Shown: positions 12,112-22,561 of the stretch, piece after piece | Layout: every line of letters starts with the position of its first letter | How positions within the stretch are numbered: the first letter of the stretch is position 1 | Assembly (NCBI RefSeq): GCF_027887165.1 | Contig: NC_077229.1 | Location: 202,826,822 to 202,890,821 of the forward strand | Direction of reading: 5' to 3' | DNA from: Monodelphis domestica | Taxonomy: Eukaryota > Chordata > Mammalia > Didelphimorphia > Didelphidae | Length of the DNA: 64,000 nt | The notes under the pieces: generated by a model | Databases searched by the model: none | What the model was told of the DNA's origin: nothing | What the model saw: only the letters and a program-made list of their open reading frames with translations | Made by a program: the position numbers and the translations under genes

Positions 12112-12447
12112 CAGACTTCTCCATTAGTAGTGGTGTAATGTCCCTGAACAATCTGCAGGGATCTAGGAGAAAAAACACCATTCATAAGCAAAGGATAAAC
12201 TGTGGGAATAGAAACACCAAGGAAAAGCAACTGCCTGAATACAGCAGTCGAGGGGACATGACAGAGGCGAGACTAAACGAAACTCTAATGCAAATATTAA
12301 CAAGATGGCAATGGGTTCGAATCAAGAACACATGTGACACCCAGTGGAATCACGAGTCGGCTATGGGGTGGGGAGGAGGAAAAGAAAATGATCTTTGTCT
12401 TTAATGAATAATGCTTGGAAATGATCAAATAAAATATTTTAAAAAAT

Positions 12448-12461
12448 GATCTACATTCATG
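12448..12461 (+). repeat. Target-site duplication, 3' copy
   Basis: Second copy of gatctacattcatg, directly after the A-rich tail of L1-A. The 5' flank reads ttaa before the repeat, compatible with an L1 endonuclease cut resembling TT/AA on the opposite strand. Confidence 0.93.
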
Positions 12462-13039
12462 CCCTTTTATTCACTAGTAGTTCTTAGGAGGTAAGGAAAA
12501 AGAGGAAGATTAATTCATACTTTGGTAGCATACCAACTTAATTAACCTAAAATTTGTGATTTTCCAACCTGTAGGAAAACAAAAGATTTCTTTTAAAAGG
12601 TTTTTTTTAATTTTCTTTTTCATGTCTACCATTATGTTAGCTAGATACAGAGTAGTGACTAGATAAATACTTGATAGTTGACTGATTTGATTTGATTTGA
12701 TTTACAAGGTATAAACATCTACATTATTAGGATGAACAAATATGTGAATATATAGACAATTAATTACTCATAGATATTAGGTTATATGTGGAATTCCCTA
12801 AATTTTCCTTTGAGGGAAAATAGATCAGGCCTGAGAAATAGGCATGTACTCCTTGTAAAGAGCCCAACATCAGCCAATTATCACCTACAGTCTCTTATTG
12901 AGTCTTAAGAATCAGGCAATGTTTTAAAAATATGCCAAGCATTGAAGAATGATAATATATGTAAAGGAATTGAGGGAGTTGAATAATGAAACCATGAAGT
13001 CAGAAAACACTGTCATCAAAAACCTTGTTCCAACATATT
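12462..13039. other. Non-coding sequence with a short TTGAT tract
   Basis: No gene seen. A short (TTGAT)n tract of about four units lies near 12683-12703. Confidence 0.5.
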
Positions 13040-13530
13040 ATCTTGACTTGTGTGTGAATTGGATTTGAGTGAGGCATAGTTACACAGTGGTATAAGACTC
13101 ACCCCAGTCATTGAAGTACAGCAGCAAGACAAAATTCTGGATGCTGGTGATAGTACAGCATAACCTTGGAATCTTCAAAATCTGACCAAGCTCTAAGAGT
13201 TTAACTGTGACTGTTTCAGCCACCTTAATGGCCTTTGGAATGAGTTGTTCTTCTCTGTCTATTTGGCCAAGGACAATCTTCACATGCTTCTGGTAGACAG
13301 TCGCTCAACTCACTGATGGGTTGAACTTGTCTATTACCTTCAACCTGGTTTAGCCAGTCTGCCTGCCAGGTAGTCTTACTTAAATGAGACCACAGAGCAT
13401 GCAACAACTATTTGACATCACAGGTGAGAGTTGGGTGGATAAGTAGTCCCTAAAAGGACTCAGCAAGCCCTCATACCAGAGCTGCTACTCTTCCATGAAC
13501 ATTGTATGCACCCCACAGAAGATGGTACCT
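13040..13530 (+). repeat. RTE/SINE-like dispersed repeat, copy 1
   Basis: This stretch aligns by eye with 51433-51960 on the same strand. Shared landmarks include ttggattt(g/t)a(a)gtgaggca, 'accaagctctaag' versus 'accaaggtctaag', 'gaacaaattgttctt'-like, 'aatcttcacat' and 'caactcactg' versus 'aaatcactg'. The pattern resembles a marsupial repeat I associate with RTE LINEs and their SINEs. Strand sense of the element and family name are uncertain. Short reading frames in it show no known domain. Confidence 0.5.
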
Positions 13531-14868
13531 GGGAAGGAATAGAATATAAATAATGAATCCTAGGAATTGTGCATTGTATAGCCTGTAAAATGCCATTCAT
13601 CTTTAGTAAGGTAATTTTAAGAATGCTGTGCATACAGAAGGTGTTCAATAAATACCAATTGATTGGTCAAATGAAGGATTTGTGAAGGAATTGAAAAGGC
13701 TTGAAGAGTTGTCAAATTCATGGAAATGATGGAGATTGGTTGAGTGGAAGAGTCTGAGAGAGGGGTTACATTCCACATGCAAAGAGAAGGCTCAAGGGTA
13801 GGAACATAATGAAAAGACAAAACCTTTGTTTAGTAATGATTTTTGAGAGGTGTGGAAGGTATGGAAAGTGGAGTAGGAAGTTTCACATAAAATTATAATG
13901 CCACAAGATGTTTCTATTATGCTAAGACAATAGAGTATGAATGGAAAACAGCCTGATACATATGTTTATGATTAGGAAGGCACTTTATTCCCATTGCTTT
14001 CTGGATGTCTTTCTCTCTTCTAACAAAAACTGTGTTTTTTTACTCTTCACTAATATAATCTGGGTTAGTTTTAATAGGGAGTTTGCCAATCTGCTTAGAT
14101 GGATATTACTTCTGAAGATTAACTCAGCTGAGTTGTTTGCATATTTTAACTATTTGATGTTTCCTAACTAGGTAATGGTATTATTATATTTTGAAATGGT
14201 CCCAATGGGAGACTGCTTATGTAGTTTCCTATTTCCTGTCAGGATGGTTTAACCTACATACTGTAGTGAAATGTTCCAGTAGGTCTTAGCATTTGAAAAT
14301 AAGGCTTATTGAGTTGAAAGAGGTATGTGCCTGGCAATTACTATATTATACAGAGAATCTAAAAATGGGTAGAAAAGAAAATAATTTTAACAGCAGTCCT
14401 TCTTTTTTCCATTCATTTAAATAATTTAAAATAATTTTCACTTATATCTTTATTTTTCGATGATCTTCCTTTCCAAATGTATCCTTTGCACCCCCCAAAT
14501 GGCATCAGGCCAACTAATGCAAAAAAGAAAACATAGAGGAGAAAAGAAAGGGAAAGAAAGGCATTTTTGCCAACCTAACCATATAATTCTATTTGGACAG
14601 AAGAATCAATTGCCAGCACCCTATTTTTCTCTATTTCTCTATTTCTATTTTCTATTGTTATATTTCTATTATTTCCCTGTTTTTAGCTTCCTTCATTCTG
14701 CATTACTACACATAAATCATGATGCAAGCATTGTTTCTTTGGATTAGATCTGTTATTTCATGGGCAGAGGTTCTTGCCCTCAGTGAAGAAAACTCCAATA
14801 CCAGTGAAGATAGATGCTTTATCTGCAATGTAGAAGCTTAGAGGTTTTTTCTGAGGGCACACATGTAT
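13531..14868. other. Non-coding sequence without recognised feature
   Basis: AT-rich sequence containing pyrimidine-rich tracts (for example 14610-14680). No gene or nameable repeat recognised. Confidence 0.45.
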
Positions 14869-14878
14869 TTAATTACTT

Positions 14879-15160
14879 GCAATAATGTTTCAGTCATGTC
14901 CAAATCTTCATGACCCCATTTGGAATTTTCTTAGAAGAAATACTGGAGTTTGGGGAGTTTTCTTATCAAAGATACTGGAATGTTTTGCTATTTCTTCTCC
15001 ACCTCATTTTACAGATGAGAAAATGGAGACAAAGTGGATTAAGTGACTTGCCCAGGGTCATATAGCTAGCAACTGTCTGAGGACACATTTGAATTTAGGA
15101 AGATGAGACTTCCTGACTGTAAGCCTCATACTTTATCTATTGTACCATCTAGCTGCCCAG
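14879..15160 (-). mobile_element. MAR1-like CORE-SINE, antisense, with TSD
   Basis: Read on the minus strand this is a tRNA-headed marsupial SINE: the head gggcagctagatgg, a central CORE segment (reverse of 'cattttacagatgagaaaatgg...ccagggtcatatagctag'), and the tail from 'gaccccatttgg...cagtcatgtc'. Direct repeats ttaattactt lie at 14869-14878 and 15161-15170, fitting a 10-bp TSD made by L1-type machinery. It is a Pol III-derived, non-coding, non-autonomous element. Confidence 0.85.
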
Positions 15161-15170
15161 TTAATTACTT

Positions 15171-16869
15171 ATCCAGGCAGTCAGTATGAGACATGACTTG
15201 ATTCCTTGAATCTAGGTATTTTTAACTTGAACTTTAACTTACTACTCCCTATGTAATTCTTCTGCTCCATCTTTTATTACATTATTCCATTATATAGTTT
15301 TATATCAAAACTTTTTTTAGCCATTCTCTTATTTATGGGTATTTTCTTTATTTTCAGTGCTTTTTTGCTACCATAAAAATATCATCAGGCATGTGTTGGT
15401 GCACCTATGACACTTTTTTTGATCTTTGACCAGCCTGGGCTACAGTCCCAAAATTGAGGTTTGGGAGTCAAAAATAAAAAAGATTTTAATTTTATTTCAG
15501 TATAATTCTGAATTATTTTCTAGAATGGATGAGCCAGGGTCATAGCTCCACTAGTACAATGAAATCCCAGTCTTTCCAAAACCCAGTGTATTACTTTCAA
15601 TATATTTTCAATGTAAGGATCTTGGGCCTCAGAGGGTGCAGACCCACCTATTGGAAGAGCAATACACTCAGGAACAACTTCCCAACACCAAGAAAAACAA
15701 GAAGAAGGGGTTGACCCTGGATAATTTTTACAGTGGAAAAACAATACAGTGAGCTTTCAGATCTTATCTCTTGTGCTTCCTTTCTTGTTTTTTTTCTCCC
15801 CCATCTTCTTTTGTCCTGCTTTAATGAGCTGGGAATTGTTCTCAATTAATGATAGCCAATTGCTACAGTGGGGAATATGCACATATAAAATTATGACAAA
15901 TAGCCACACACCGTGTGATCAGAGTATACAAATTACACCATAAGCAGAAAGTAGTTATGCTTGATTGGAGCAATTAAATGTTTTCTTTAAAAAAAACTCC
16001 AGTGAGAATATTTTAGAAAATGACTTTTTAATCATCTGTAGAACTGCTAAAAATCACTGTCTCATAATAGTTTTAAAGTATGCCATATTTAGAATTAACA
16101 ATAATCCCTTTGCATAGCCATAGAATTCTTCCCCAGAAACCTGTTTACTTGAAACTTATTTTTAATCACAGAATACCATCCACTCACTCACATTCCAAAT
16201 GAAATGACAATAATTTCCTTGGTTTGGTCTACATGATAGGAAGTTTCCCTACCATTTGTATAGCTTTATTAGGGTAATGTTTATCAAACCAAACAAAAAC
16301 AGAAAGCTCTTGACTCTTCACCTTTGGAGTTCTTTGGCCTTGTTTTATAAATGAATTCAGCAAACATGTATCAAGTATAAACCAAGTGGAAGGCACTTTG
16401 CTAGGTAGAGACAGAAAGATGAAATGAGATAAGTTTCTAATCTCAAAGAATTTGCTGTCTGAAAGACCAGTTGGTGAAGGAATGGGTAAATTTGACTGAG
16501 AGCATTTGATTAATGTAGGCCAGCTGTCTCTTGAAAAGAGGGGCTATTTTACATTTTGGAGATGAAAATTTGTATGATTTCCTAGGAGAAATCAGATTTT
16601 CATAGTGTGCACTAGTTGTGCAATGAATGAACTGGAGCCAAAATCGTGACATTGGATATCCCAAATAATTGAGACTTAAGGATTTCCAAGTTGCCCCCTC
16701 TAATGAAATGCCTTGTGAAATATGCAGGATAAGGAAATTGTCCTTTAAAAACCAAATGTTCCCCATTAGAAAAGGGCTTTTGCATTCATTTGACTGTCAT
16801 GAAAATTCCTCTTGGTGATACTATATTTCATATGAAAAATATTTAAATGTACATACAATTTAAAGAAAA
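15171..16869. other. Non-coding sequence, mostly unique
   Basis: No gene recognised. About 16345-16450 ('ttcagcaaacatgtatcaagt...ggcactttgctagg') looks like the start of the same ancient repeat class seen at 4.3 and 59.8 kb. The rest is unassigned. Confidence 0.45.
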
Positions 16870-17160
16870 ACAAATCCCAAATCACATTGCTTTATTGTTA
16901 GCTATTGAAATGCTGATTTGTCAAACTATGTTTCATATTTTTCACAGGTGATTTTTCTTCAAGTGAATGAAGTCCAATAAAATTGTAAAACAGCACAAAA
17001 CCATCTCCAAATTTTGGGAGGTTGCTGGGGTTGGGCCTTTGTTGGCCATAAAATGGGGAAGCAAATAACCAATATTGTTTAAACTTCAGGCTTATTGAAC
17101 CCCCAAACACCTTTTTAGCATTCTTTGTTTTCAGATTTACTTTTTTCATTCAATTCTTAG
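16870..17160. other. Unique non-repetitive block, possible conserved non-coding element
   Basis: No repeat landmarks, and higher sequence complexity than the surrounding A/T-rich DNA (for example 'gggaggttgctgggg' and 'gttggccataaaatggg'). Reading frames here have no recognisable domain. Calling it conserved is inference only. Confidence 0.2.
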
Positions 17161-18639
17161 GACTCTTCCTCTTAAGAAAGTGCTTTGAAAATGGATAGGT
17201 AGAGAAGAGAAGGGAGAAAAGAAACAGGAAATGAAAGAAAAAAAGTTATGTTTTGAAGATTTTTCATCCATGTAATATATAATAAAGTCAGTATCAATGT
17301 CAGTCAGATGTCTCATTTAGATAGGACCTTTTAAAATGGATCTTTAATTCATTATATTAATGTTGTACCTATGATTTCATTCATTAATACATTCAACAAA
17401 TATATAAAGACAATAGTTTATAGTTTATGTGAGGAACCATACTATTATTATAAAGGATAGAAATTCAAAATCCCATAAGTGTTTATTGAGCACCAACTAA
17501 ATATGACACATACTATTCTTGCATATTCAGTAATAGTTCATTTCGGTCTAATTTTCCACTTTGAGGAAGGTTTCTAGATCTAAGTATGCATTATGTATAA
17601 AATAACTGGATTTCATCAAGATATTTAACAAAAATCTCTTTGTTCTTAAGGATAAGATTGAGTTGCAGGACAAATTAAGTTAAATGGCCTCAAAATTGTT
17701 TGAATGACTTCATGATCTTACTCATTAGAGAATAGATTTCAGGTTGGAGAAAGGTTTTTAATGTAATGTCATAAGGAACAATTCTTAGTCCTGTAATAAA
17801 CATCACAGGACTAATAATGTTATGTAACATTATGATGAAATATTAGTATAAAGAAAATTCCTAATAATCAGAGCTATTTGGAAATGGCATGGGATCCTTT
17901 CTGGAATAATGTTTCTTCTATATGCTCAAGGTTTGAAAGACAATGTAATATCACCTTTCATTGTAGATACTTTCGAGGATGTTCACACATAGGTGAAATT
18001 AGGTGACCAATGAGGTTCCTTCCAAATTTGAGATTCTGTGGTACTATTTGGAGTAAACCAAAACTGAATTTCCCTAGGAAATGGGGACTATAATATGGTA
18101 AATTTGAAGTAAAAAAAGAAAACTCACTGATTTTCATAAAAATACATTATGGTTTTCATCATTGAGTTACTTTTAATTATTGTATTTCAACACATTGAGC
18201 TACACAGAAGTGTGTCTGTATATGTATGTATGAATGCATGCTAAATTATTCAGAATTCTTACCTTTTGTGAAGAGAATGTATTAGGGAAAACATAGGCTA
18301 CAGGTCAATAGTATCATTGTGAATTCACCCTTTTTGTGTTGACAATAGCATGTGTCAATAGATAAGGACCCCTAAATCCAGTAAATCTCATGCATACAAT
18401 GAAATATTTATATTACTAAACTAGGATCAATATGTGTCAAACATTTTTAAAGTATATGTTCACTTTGAGGACATTTGAATTAAAACTAAATGTACTAATT
18501 AACCATATTGCAAGAAGAAATCATCTTTAAAACATTATAATATTTATCCTGATATGAAAACATAAATAAAAACATGATGAAAGAAAATTACTTCTGTCTA
18601 CAGTCTCCATGACCCATCCCTTTAAGCATAAGAAGTTTG
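17161..18639. other. Non-coding sequence with a perfect bZIP-type palindrome
   Basis: No gene recognised. A 20-bp perfect inverted repeat, ataatgttatgtaacattat, sits at 17814-17833 and contains TTATGTAA, the consensus for PAR-bZIP/NFIL3 factors. Near 17990-18045 'gaggttccttccaaatttgagattctgtgg' type words resemble a SINE/CR1 tail. Confidence 0.45.
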
Positions 18640-19110
18640 TAGCTGAATGAATTGGAGCTCTGTCCTTGGTGCTATTCTATTCAACATTTTATTCATGTCC
18701 TGCATGAAAGAATGCATAGATAAAATGACAATTAAATTCAAAGATGACAAAAACACTAAGGAGAGGAATGATATGTAACACTTTCCATAATGGATTTAAG
18801 ATCTAAAATGTCTTGACATACTAGACCAATAGGCACAAACTAAAAAGATGCAACTTAATAGGAATATTGTTGAAAATGCTGGGGGGAGGTGTTATTATAA
18901 CCACCCAGGGATAAGATAGGAGCACCATGAGTGGGTACTGGTATATGTAAGAAAATTCTAGGACTTTTTGCTAAGACTTCAATATAAATGTGAATATAAG
19001 TCTATATTAATCAACAATAGGAATAACAGACAAAAAATTATTATCTCAATATTAGGCAAGAATACAAGAAGCATAAAGTCCAGAACAGAAGAGATGATAA
19101 CCTTATTATT
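18640..19110 (+). mobile_element. CR1/L3-like LINE fragment
   Basis: Contains typical CR1/L3 landmarks in order: 'ttggtgctattctattcaac', 'catgaaagaatgcatagat', 'aaattcaaagatgacaaa', a degraded stretch equivalent to 'aataggaatattg', then 'ggtactgg...gtaagaaaa'. They correspond to reverse-transcriptase-domain and downstream sequence, but no open frame remains. Highly diverged and old. Confidence 0.6.
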
Positions 19111-19134
19111 CTCTGAACCAAAATTATAGAATTC

Positions 19135-20690
19135 TATAGTTCTTTTTGTGTGGTTCCAAATTGTTCTCCAGAATGGTTGGTCCAGTTCACAACTCTACCA
19201 ACATTGCAATAATTTCCCAAATTTTATATGCTCCTCCAAAAATTTTCATTTTCATTTCCTATTACATTAATCAATCTGATGGATGTGTGGAGGAGTCTCA
19301 TAGTTAGTTTAATTTGCATTTCTCTAATTTAAGTATTTTATAAGATAGCAATTTTTCTCAGATTCTAAGGTCTTGCCCCCTTCCCCAGTTTGAGGCCTTT
19401 GAGTTAATCAAATACTATATTATTGATCTTGTGCTAATTTAGGCCTATATATTATGTACTTTCTATATTTAACTTATCAACTGCTCTACTGCTCTGTATT
19501 TTTCCCAGTATTTAATTGTTTGCATAATTACCAATGGTAATTGGTAATATTGGTAATTATTTAAAATTTAGTAGTTTACCCACTTCCTTCATTTAAAAAA
19601 TATAGTTCCATTTATATTCTTCTCCTGTTCTTCAATAACCAATCAAATATTTTTTTTCTAATTATGTAGTCTGTCTTCATTTATAAGAAAAATATATTTT
19701 TTGTGTGTTTATATAATTCTTGTTGATATTGTGGCAGGTAAACTCCCAAGTATTTTATAAAATCTACAATTATTTAAAAGAGAATTGGACTTTCTATTTC
19801 CTCATGTTGATTTTTATTATGTTTTCTGATTTGGGTGGTTTCATTTTACATATTAAAATATTGCTAAAGTTTTTCATGGATTCAATTAGTTTTTGAGTTG
19901 ATTCTCTATGGTTCTTTAAGCATACCATCCTATCATCTTAAAAAAGTAATCGTTTTCTTTGTTTCCTGTTTTTATTTTCTCAATTTCTTTTTCTCTTCTT
20001 TTTGCTATAGTGAGCCTTTCTAGTACAAATTGAATAAAAGTGGTTCTAATGGGCATCCTCGCTTTAGCACGGATATTATTAGAAATGCTTCTAGCTTATC
20101 TGTGTTATTGATTATATTTGCTGATGATTTTAGATAGATTTCTTCCATTATGTGATTCTTTCACATATAGATTCTTTCAGTTTCTACTTCCCCCTCTCAT
20201 TCTAAGACATCTTGGCAGTTTTCTTTGATAATTTCATGAAATTTGATTTCTAGACTCCTGTTAGTATTATTTAACTAGTTGAATAATTTTAAATGATCAC
20301 TCAGTCTATTTTCCAGGTCAAGTATTTTCTGAAGAGATGTTTCCTGTTTTCTTCTGACTTTTTAAATTGTTTCTTGATGTTTCATGGATTCATTAGCTTC
20401 TACTTAACTAATTCAAATTTTAGGGAGTTATTTTTTATTAGTTTTGTACCTCTTTTAATCACTTGGTCAATTCTGATAGTAATGAGATTATTTTATTTAA
20501 TCATTTTTTCTTCTTTTACTGAGCTTCTAATTCTATTTTCAAGGTTTCTTTACATAATTCTCATTTCTTTGTCCAATTGTTCCTATCCAAGCATTATTTC
20601 ATCTTCATTTTTAAAATACTTTGAGGAGAGAATTGGTGATTATATACTTTTTAATACCATTTTTACTCTTAACCTAGCAATCTAGTTTTA
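19135..20690 (-). mobile_element. Old L1 on minus strand with internal deletion
   Basis: The left part (19135-19360) matches the antisense ORF2 3' region (cf. the plus words 'ttctccagaatggttgg' and 'aatttgcatttctctaat'). From about 19600 to 20140 it follows the antisense RT domain; near 19910-19940 lies the complement of the FADD...YLK region. It then jumps near 20150 directly to antisense ORF1, where 'ttggcagttttctttgataat' corresponds to the ORF1 ENCPEI region. The ORF2 N-terminus, endonuclease and spacer are missing, so an internal deletion joins RT to ORF1. Heavily mutated and older than the other large L1s. Confidence 0.7.
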
Positions 20691-20941
20691 AATAAACTCC
20701 AAAAAAGAGCCAAGAAATAAAAATCTCCCAGACAAAAGTTGTTAGAAATAGGAAAATTCACAAGCTCGAAAATCTACAGATCTAGAACAAAGGAGCCTTG
20801 CTATACTCATTAGTTTCAAACTTAATAAAGAATATCTTTAAAAAATTCTCCGCAATAAAAATATGCAATACATTTCTGAAGAACCTATGATGGAAAATGC
20901 TATTTATCTACTGAGAAACAGTTGATGGAACCTTAATGAAG

Positions 20942-21079
20942 ATCTGTGAGAATTAAAAGAGTGGATGCCATAAACTGTAATAGTTAAAATGGTTGAGGTT
21001 GTAAAGTGTAGTGAGTAAAATAGTGGAAGATACAAATCGTAGTAGATATAAGAGTGGGTGAGTAAATTGTGACTGCAGG
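20942..21079 (+). repeat. 31-bp minisatellite, about 4.5 diverged units
   Basis: Units start at 20968, 20999 and 21030 (each 31 bp), preceded by a 26-bp partial unit at 20942-20967 and followed by a partial unit from 21061. The shared skeleton is about gtaa(a)...gta.t.(a)g...aaa..agtgg..g. Units are well diverged from each other. It abuts the LTR-like segment that follows, and I read it as part of the same element. Confidence 0.75.
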
Positions 21080-21850
21080 AAATATGTTTTCACCACAGTG
21101 TCTTGTTTTAAATCAAATATAAGGTGGTCGCCAGGGAAATATTCCCAATTATGAATATATCCAAGTTAACTGGGTTTTATAGAGAATTTTAATTAATAAT
21201 ACAATTAGGAATCAAAGAAAGAGAGAGCGAGAAAAAAAGGAAATAAATGAGAAAACGAATAGGCCGGCCCAGGCAGCCCTGGCCAACCCAGGCCTAAGCC
21301 CTGAAAGAAAAGATCAGTCAGTCCTTATATCTTAATCACTCACCACAAGATCTATCCAAGCAAGGATTCTAGTGACACCAGGCCAGCATCATCTCAGCTG
21401 CTTTCACCAGCTCAATCCTCCATCTGAATATTTCAGAATGATTTCCTTGAGCTCCTATTTAAAGGGCAATTTCTCTTATGTCACCTCCCCTAAGTCCTTA
21501 CATCAACCAATCACAGTAGACGTTTTCCAAAGGACAGCCCATTTTGAATTTACACCTGAGTAGACTAATCCTTTTAGTAATCCACACCTGAGTAGGTTAG
21601 AATCTCTGAGTTAGTTTCTCACCTCTTTGTCCCATGTAAGTTTACAAGTTGCCTGACCTTTATAGGTACTTAGCACCCCTTTGTATTAATTCTAAAAATA
21701 GGCATGGCTTAAGTATGGGTATAAGTATTTTTCATTGTTCAGCAAGGATTTTTCTCCCCTAAAGCAGTCTTAAGTATGGGTGGAGTAGAGGTCATCACAT
21801 TTCTGATCTAAGTAGAGTTCTCACATTTTAGATCTAAGTAGCTTCACTGT
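21080..21850. repeat. LTR-like segment, probably a solo endogenous retrovirus LTR
   Basis: The segment holds a C/G-rich patch (21258-21300) unlike its AT-rich neighbours, a TATTTAAA box (21458-21465), a CCAAT motif (about 21505), and repeated short words (ttaagtatggg twice, gatctaagtag twice near 21810-21840). The opening 'aaggtggtcgccagggaaat' and 'ccaagttaactgggtttt' resemble a high-copy marsupial repeat. No gag, pol or env sequence is adjacent. Orientation and exact ends are unresolved; it could be another class of long dispersed repeat. Confidence 0.45.
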
Positions 21851-22561
21851 TTAAAATGAGGAATAGTCCCAATAGGGTATTATAGCAATGAAAAATTCCC
21901 CAATGGGGGATTTTTTTAATATTCACAAGTCTGAGAAATTTCAAGATTCACAGATCAGAGCATATTGCTTTTATAAACTTTCATTTATTATGTTTTTTTC
22001 ACAACATGACAAATATGGAAATATATTCAATGTATCTGCATATGCATAAGCTTTATCAAATTTTTTGCTGTCAAAATTAAGGGAATGGAAAAGAAGAGTG
22101 GGAGAGAATTTGGAACTCCAAATTGTAAAAAAAAAGAAAGAACAAACATTAAACATTGTTGTTACATGTTAATGGAAAAAATAAATTTACAATTAGGAAA
22201 ATAAAGGAGTTTTATTTTTTTATGTTATTTTATTTGAGCATTTCCAAACATTATTCACTGGAGACAAAGATCATTTTCTTTCCCTCCCCCCCCCCCACCT
22301 CTCCCATAGCTGATGCGCAATTCCACTCGGTATCACATGTATTCTTGATTCAAACCCATTTCCATGTTGTTGGTATTTGAATTAGAGTGTTCATTAAGAG
22401 TCTCCCCTCAGACATGTACCCTCAACCCCTATAGTCAAGGAGTTGCTTTTCCTTGGTGTTTTTACTCCCACAGTTTGTCCTCTGTTTGTGGATAGTGTTT
22501 TTTCTCCTAGATCTCTGCAGATTGTTCAGGGACATTGCATTGCCACTAAAGGAGAAGTCCA

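Larger units (their letters stand above)
5932..12447 (+). mobile_element. Near full-length L1 retrotransposon (L1-A), inactive
   Basis: This 6.5-kb element has every part of an L1 in order: a 5' UTR with an internal tandem repeat (5932-6826), ORF1 (6827-7747), an inter-ORF spacer (7748-8297), ORF2 (8298-12111), and a 3' UTR with an AATAAA signal at 12428-12433 and a short A-rich tail. A perfect 14-bp TSD brackets it, so it inserted as a full-length copy. Both ORFs carry stops and frameshifts, and two endonuclease active-site residues are changed, so it cannot move by itself. It shares its ORF family with the minus-strand L1 at 22.2-29.2 kb, but its 5' UTR is distinct. Confidence 0.95.

Noticed and set aside
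13080..13407. Minus-strand frames (60-67 codons) in the RTE/SINE-like repeat that could be a conserved exon
   Set aside because: The second copy at 51.5 kb does not keep the frame, so the similarity is that of a dispersed repeat rather than of a coding exon.
15384..15480. Possible 7SL-like RNA fragment (aggcatgtgttggtgcacc and ccagcctgggctac)
   Set aside because: Only two short words match, in an order and spacing that do not fold as the Alu domain; too weak to annotate.
20293..20685. A 130-codon plus-strand frame rich in hydrophobic residues
   Set aside because: Antisense of an old L1 ORF1; A-rich sense sequence gives Phe/Leu/Ile-rich shadows.
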